Assembly (NCBI GenBank): GCA_001414345.1
Contig: LLCB01000373.1
Span: 1-51,034, forward strand
DNA length: 51,034 nucleotides
From: Hymenoscyphus infarciens
Lineage: Eukaryota; Ascomycota; Leotiomycetes; Helotiales; Helotiaceae
Direction: 5' to 3'
Shown here: piece by piece, positions 46,601 through 51,034 of the stretch
Numbering within the stretch: the stretch's first letter is position 1
Layout: every line of letters begins with the position of its first letter
Made by a program: the position numbers and the translations under genes
Notes under the pieces: model-generated
Told to the model about the DNA's origin: nothing
What the model saw: the letters and a program-made list of their open reading frames with translations, nothing else
The model's database searches: none

Positions 46601-47494
46601 ATTTTACCATGCCAGGGAAGAGGTAAGATTCGCATCCACACCTACTTATTGGAACCATTACTGACTCCTAGATGCAGAAGGATCCCGTTTTACATGATGT
46701 TCTCTTGTTCTACCTGAATCTAAGTCTCATGTCTTCCCCCATCATGTTCACACAATCATCCGCCGAAATGATCAACGCAAAAATTGGAGACGAGCTCCCA
46801 AACTGTCACCTTTTCTCCTCTCGCATGCTCGACAGACAAATGAAGCACATTCTCTACCTCGAGAACCGAAAAATACTCGAGCGCGTACTAGGCAATCTCG
46901 AAAAGCTCATACGCGGACGGAAACCATCCTCCTGGACAACCATATTCTGCACAATTCTAGTTCTAGCTTACTCTATAGAAGCACTACAATCTCAAGCACA
47001 AGTACATTTCAGCACCATGGCTTCAACCTGTGATGCATCCGCAATTTTTGAGATAGAGACGGCGAAGAGAATGTGTCAAGCACTTGATGATATTCCTTTC
47101 GCCCAACTGAAATATTTGTTCCACTCCATCTATCGAACCTGGCAACCCGAAAAGGGGGGTTTCAACCCATTTTTATCAGAGAGCGTGCCAGCTGAGAAGA
47201 TGGAACTTGATACCCCGGCCACGGAGATGATTGAGGGAATGAAGGAGGTTATCGCGAAATGTGCGTTTGATTTCAAAATACCTACTGTAATGCAGGGCAG
47301 ATTTGAGCTAATACAATACAGTGCCCAGCAGGGAAAACTTTGAGATGCCGGATTTTGGCAGTATCGAGACTACTGAGGGGCAAGACTTTGGGAGTTTGAA
47401 CTCTGGGAGGTTGTTAGGGAGTTTCTTGAGGCCATTTAGGGTTGGGGGAGAGAATAACAAAGCTAATAGCGGCCTTCGTTGCAAGTCAGTTTGA
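43606..47494 (+). CDS. Large protein with two duplicated zinc-cluster-like modules
   Basis: Nine exons: 43606-43708, 43763-44205, 44256-44379, 44430-44815, 44864-45883, 46058-46169, 46222-46622, 46672-47260, 47322-47494; every junction keeps frame, giving about 1,116 aa. Two modules show C-x2-C-x6-C-x5-C-x2-C: PCLRCKILKKKCDSEDDCAHC (Cys 173-192, with a further Cys near 209) and ACWNCWVMKVPCSEGHPCQRC (Cys 683-702, a further Cys near 715). These resemble Zn2Cys6 DNA-binding clusters with a longer last loop. A basic region with RDATNVARRRHERQQK precedes the first, a basic GGRRGGLSKENLKKFRELRK the second. The rest is helical and unrecognised. The last intron (GTGCGT donor at 47261) is my choice; without it the frame ends at 47343. 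Probable nuclear regulator. Confidence 0.75.
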
Positions 47495-47590
47495 AAGGGA
47501 AAAAGGTTATTATTCTGCGTACTGGTATGTATTAACGACATAGCACTGAACTAAGTGTACAAAAATATAATATCAAACACTCCCGATTTC

Positions 47591-49852
47591 TCACTGTATC
47601 TCCACTGGCTTTTGCACTTCCCTAGAATGCGCTTCTGTCTTAACACTTTCCCCGCTCACTTCCTGCACCTCTCGTCCTGGCATTTCCCTTGGTACTTGTG
47701 CCATGTTCGTTCCAGTCCCTCCATTTCCATAATTCCCGTTCGCTCCTTGGTATGATCTCACACCATAAGACGCCCCCACATAAGCTTCAGGGTCCGAGCC
47801 GTGATTGACAGCGCGGTAAGCTTGTCCGAGTTGTTCGTTGCTTTTGACTTGCTCTCTCCTCCTCCTTCTACTTCGAGTAATAACTATGCATAAGACAATG
47901 CCAGATATGATGAGGAGGGCAACGATGACAATGGGAATGGCGATGGCTAGTTTAGTGGTAGTAGATATGCCATTGTTGACCGTATTTTGTGTATCGGCGA
48001 ACTGTTGGTCGAAATTGGAATTCTGTTGGTTGTTAGTGATTTTGCTTGGGGTGAAGCGTAAAAGAACGTACGGAAGTGGATGTTGACATTTTTGTGGGTT
48101 GTTGATGAGATGCTGCTTGTGGGCGAGTCGAGGGAGTCTTGACCTTTTTATCAGTTTGCTCGTATGTTGGAACTAATCATTTCAGTGGCAGTGCTACATC
48201 TTAGGGTCTTGGTTTCACGTAAATCTTGTTGGTGATCTACACAATGACATGCTTACGCAGGGCTGAGTGTGGCGCTCGCAACGCTTGGTGGCTACGGCTA
48301 TGACAACATGAAACGTACTGTCGGTTACTCGGAAAGTAGTATTAATAGTATGATTACTGTTTGTTTTGAAGGCATAGATGTGAATAAATCACGTGGCAAT
48401 GTCACGTTTTCGGGATACCCGACATTCTTCGAGGGGCTCCGAGCATGGCGGGTACGATCTTGCCTTCGACGTTTCCGTGGCATTTGAAGATTATTGAATT
48501 TCCGTCTGGAAGTTCGACGCTTGATTCGTCGCAAGCGTTGTCGGTTACTTGGATTTTGTTGTCGAAACACCTTATAAGGCCTATTAGTTGAGTTCTTGGA
48601 AATTTGGAAAGGGGAATGTTAGGAGGTTGGAAGTTTACATTTTACATTTAGGGTCAATGTGAACGTGGGAACATTTGTTAATTCACTGACAGGGTAATTC
48701 CAGTCTCTCTCAGAACCTGCTCAAAAGCGGGGAGTGTTTTGAAGCAAACGCATGTATTTAATTCCCAGTTGAACCAGTCTCTATCATTTCAAGAGCCAGT
48801 TATCGTGTGAGCAAATATCCTTTCTATCTCATTCCAACCAAGCCTTTCCAGCGATTCAAACCATCAATCAACCAATACGTACCCCAAGTACGAAGCGGTT
48901 CCGAGGTAAAGTCGACTGCAGATAGACCTTGGATGGATGAGGAAGAAGGGAGCTGAAGATGAAGATGAAGCTAAAGCGAGGAGGTGAGGAGTGATTATCG
49001 TTGTGGTTGTTTGACGATCACGTTGTAGTCTAAGTTTAAAGGGTTAGTTGACAGTTTCGAGGCGCGGACAGGGAGTTTGATCGAGGTGGCAGTATATATT
49101 TGAAGGCAAAGACAAGAGTGAAAAGGAAAACAACTCACGATCGGTATCAAATTCCTGACCACAAACTACGTTATGTCCGCCTGGTATGATACATTAGCAC
49201 CTACTAAGTGAAATGACTCAAGAAAGGTTACATACCACCAATTTCATGACAATCAGGAGTATTCAAGATATCCTCAACGTAGGAAGCGATGTATTTAGTA
49301 TCTGGATTAATCCAATCATCATTCTGCATATCACATATTAGTGTTTTCCATTCAAGCTAGAGTTTGTATGTTATAAATGGGAAGAGAAATAAACAAACAT
49401 CATTGCAGACAACAATCTCAGAAGCAGTACCACTACTCCAAGCCTGATAGCAACCATGCCCTTGGACCCAAATACGATCTTGAGCTCTAAGATCCGCGAG
49501 TCCGTTGAGCACTTGGATGGCTTGGGCAGGAATCCAGCCTCGGCCATTGTCCTTGCAGCAGTGAACGCCATCCTTGTTACGACCATTGAGAGGTGAGGCG
49601 GTCTAGAAATAGTGTTAGCCAAAGTAGCCTTTGAATTGAGGGAATTTTATCTTCAATTCAAGTTGAATCTTGATTCGGGAATTGGAACTAACATTGTTAC
49701 GGGCTTCAAGCTCAGTGAGAGGTGCAACAGGAGATCCAAAGGCCTAGGTAGATTGTGTCAGAGAGGCTTCTTAGTTCTAACACATGGGCTAAAGGGTAAC
49801 TTACAAAGGTGAAGAGGTTGAGGAGAACAACGACGAGTATTGGGAAATACAT
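47591..49852 (-). CDS. Secreted-type protein with Cys-rich ectodomain and one membrane segment (unknown function)
   Basis: Not a family I recognise. First exons (49852-49805, 49743-49693, 49602-49399, 49323-49236, 49180-49139) encode a signal peptide (MYFPILVVVLLNLFTFAFGS) and a Cys-rich part with GVHCCKDNGRGWIPAQ, QGHGCYQAW, IVVCNDNDDW and TPDCHEIGGGHNVVCG. Later exons (ending 48883; 48780-48691, 48594-48419, 48327-48257, 48143-48072, 48022-47591) encode CVCFKTLPAFEQ, IRCFDNKIQVTDNACDE, a Ser/Thr stretch, a membrane helix (LAIAIPIVIVALLIISGIVL), the stop-transfer RSRRRRR and a cytoplasmic tail of about 90 residues. The central junction is uncertain. An AG at about 48977 joins both halves in frame. 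Using the AG at 49030 instead ends a separate 155-aa secreted protein at 48995, leaving the membrane part without a start. Likely a cell-surface protein. Confidence 0.6.
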
Positions 49853-50640
49853 TGCTGCAAGGTTGAGGTGGTCCTAAAGTGAACTGCGGGAGTTGGGATG
49901 CAGAGTTGAAGTTGAATAGCGCAAGAAGCTGAAGGAAGAAGCTTAAGTATGAGTGATGGAACGTTATTGTAGAGCTCCCAAGGTTGGGATGGGTGGTTTT
50001 GGAATTGAGTTGTGTGATGGAAGGAAGATAAGGAGGTTGAGGAAAGGAAAGGAGGGTCAAGTATCCAGATGTGGGTCCCCAGAGTATCAGGAGGGCTTCG
50101 ATTGTGGAGACTCCGAGCTACCTACTGACAATTGCTTTCGAGTCTCTCGCTTAATTTTGTTGAAAAAGTGATAGAATACGAGCTGTTAGCAGGAAGAAGA
50201 GTGAAGTTGAGACTTGACAACACTGTGGTAATTGAAATCTTTCGACTACGGAAATAATGAATCTTTGTTGTAAACAGAATAAGCTCTTGTTGATGTTCTG
50301 AATCCTTTTGAAGGCGAGGTTGACATGCGACATGTGAATCACAGGAAAAAGGTCAGGAAGTGAAGCCCAATGTCTAAATAGTTGAGCATGTAGTAGTGAA
50401 TTAAAAGGATAATGGCGACATTTAGACGACTCTCAAGCATATATGTTTTGTCAGGAGAAGGTGAGGTTCAAATAATTCTCAACCAAGCTTACTTGAAATT
50501 CTAAAAAGGCAAATTTAGGGGCTCCAAGTACATACATAATAAGAATTAAAAGAGCTAAAAAAATGGTTTTATTGTTTTTGTGAGTATCGATGAATTTCAT
50601 GGGTACAGTACGGCATCCCGTACGTACTAAAAGTCAGAAT
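49853..50640. other. Upstream flank of the membrane-protein gene
   Basis: About 790 bp of normal composition before the AT-rich edge. Open frames of 60-100 codons show no domain and lie mostly antisense to each other. I see no gene. Confidence 0.5.
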
Positions 50641-51034
50641 CGACTAAATCGTAAATCGTAAATCGTAAATTACAAATTATAAATCATAAAGCTTAGATTT
50701 TTAAGTATATAGCTTTTTAGAGCTAAATCGTAAATCGTAAATCGTAAATTAATAAACGTAGATTTTTTAGAGGCTATTTAGACATAAATCGAAATACTTA
50801 AATTAGTAATCTCAAAGCTTAAAGTAAGGGTATTTATAATTTATAATACTTAAATTATAAGGCTTAAATTATAAAATTTAAGTATAAGTAGAGGTAGAAA
50901 GTGGAAAGTAATATAGTATATATATATCTATTAAATATATATATATTATAATTACTTACTACTTACTCTCTATTAATATATACTACCTAGTACTATACTA
51001 AATATAAGTATAATATAACTTTAAATCTATTATC
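50641..51034. repeat. Edge of a second AT-rich, RIP-like repeat region
   Basis: From about 50,640 composition changes to TA-rich sequence like the left block. It begins with short tandem heptamers, AAATCGT x3 at about 50646-50668 and again near 50725-50748, then AT dinucleotide runs. The parent repeat cannot be identified from 390 bp. Confidence 0.75.

Noticed and set aside
47322..47343. Ending the zinc-cluster gene at the TGA at 47341-47343
   Set aside because: A 61-bp intron with a GTGCGT donor, GCTAATA branch and ACAG acceptor opens a further 57 codons of protein-like sequence; kept as an alternative because it is unproven.
50646..50748. AAATCGT heptamers as a telomere-like or centromeric repeat
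   Set aside because: Only a few imperfect units inside generic AT-rich sequence; not a telomeric motif and too short to call.

Overview
The window looks like a filamentous ascomycete (Pezizomycotina) chromosome segment. Genes carry short introns of about 50-60 bp with GTRNGT-like donors and CTAAY branch sites, and regulators are of the Zn2Cys6 type. An AT-rich repeat block shows the C-to-T decay expected of repeat-induced point mutation (RIP). A Leotiomycete (Helotiales) is my guess from gene flavour only; it is inference.

Layout. Bases 1 to about 18,720 are an AT-rich, TpA-saturated block with no living gene. It resolves into a complete but RIP-dead Ty3/gypsy chromodomain element (5372-13461, 496-bp LTRs, GTACT target duplication). 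That element is inserted in opposite orientation inside an older copy of itself (1-5371 and 13462-15371, minus strand). Next comes a dead hAT transposon (about 16.8-18.7 kb) beside an AT-rich inverted-repeat element. From about 18.7 to 50.6 kb the DNA is gene-bearing. From about 50.64 kb the AT-rich decayed sequence returns.

Genes, left to right: a secreted BBE-type FAD oxidoreductase (-); two paralogous Cys-rich/RS-rich proteins (+, +); kynureninase (-); indoleamine 2,3-dioxygenase (+); a 477-bp MITE; a cytochrome P450 (-); kynurenine formamidase (-); a salicylate-hydroxylase-like FAD monooxygenase (+); a Zn2Cys6 regulator (+); a broken aquaporin-like gene (+); a large protein with two duplicated zinc-cluster-like modules (+); and a secreted/single-pass membrane protein (-).

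The central result is a compact cluster at 27.8-40.8 kb. It holds all three enzymes that take L-tryptophan to anthranilate: IDO, formamidase and kynureninase. With them are a flavin monooxygenase of the family that hydroxylates salicylate or anthranilate, a P450, and a dedicated-looking transcription factor. Two divergent promoters (KYNU/IDO and formamidase/FMO) share a GAGGACGG motif, in three phased copies in the first. This suggests a co-regulated tryptophan or kynurenine catabolic (or precursor-diverting) cluster. The enzyme families are well supported; co-regulation and the fate of anthranilate are inference.
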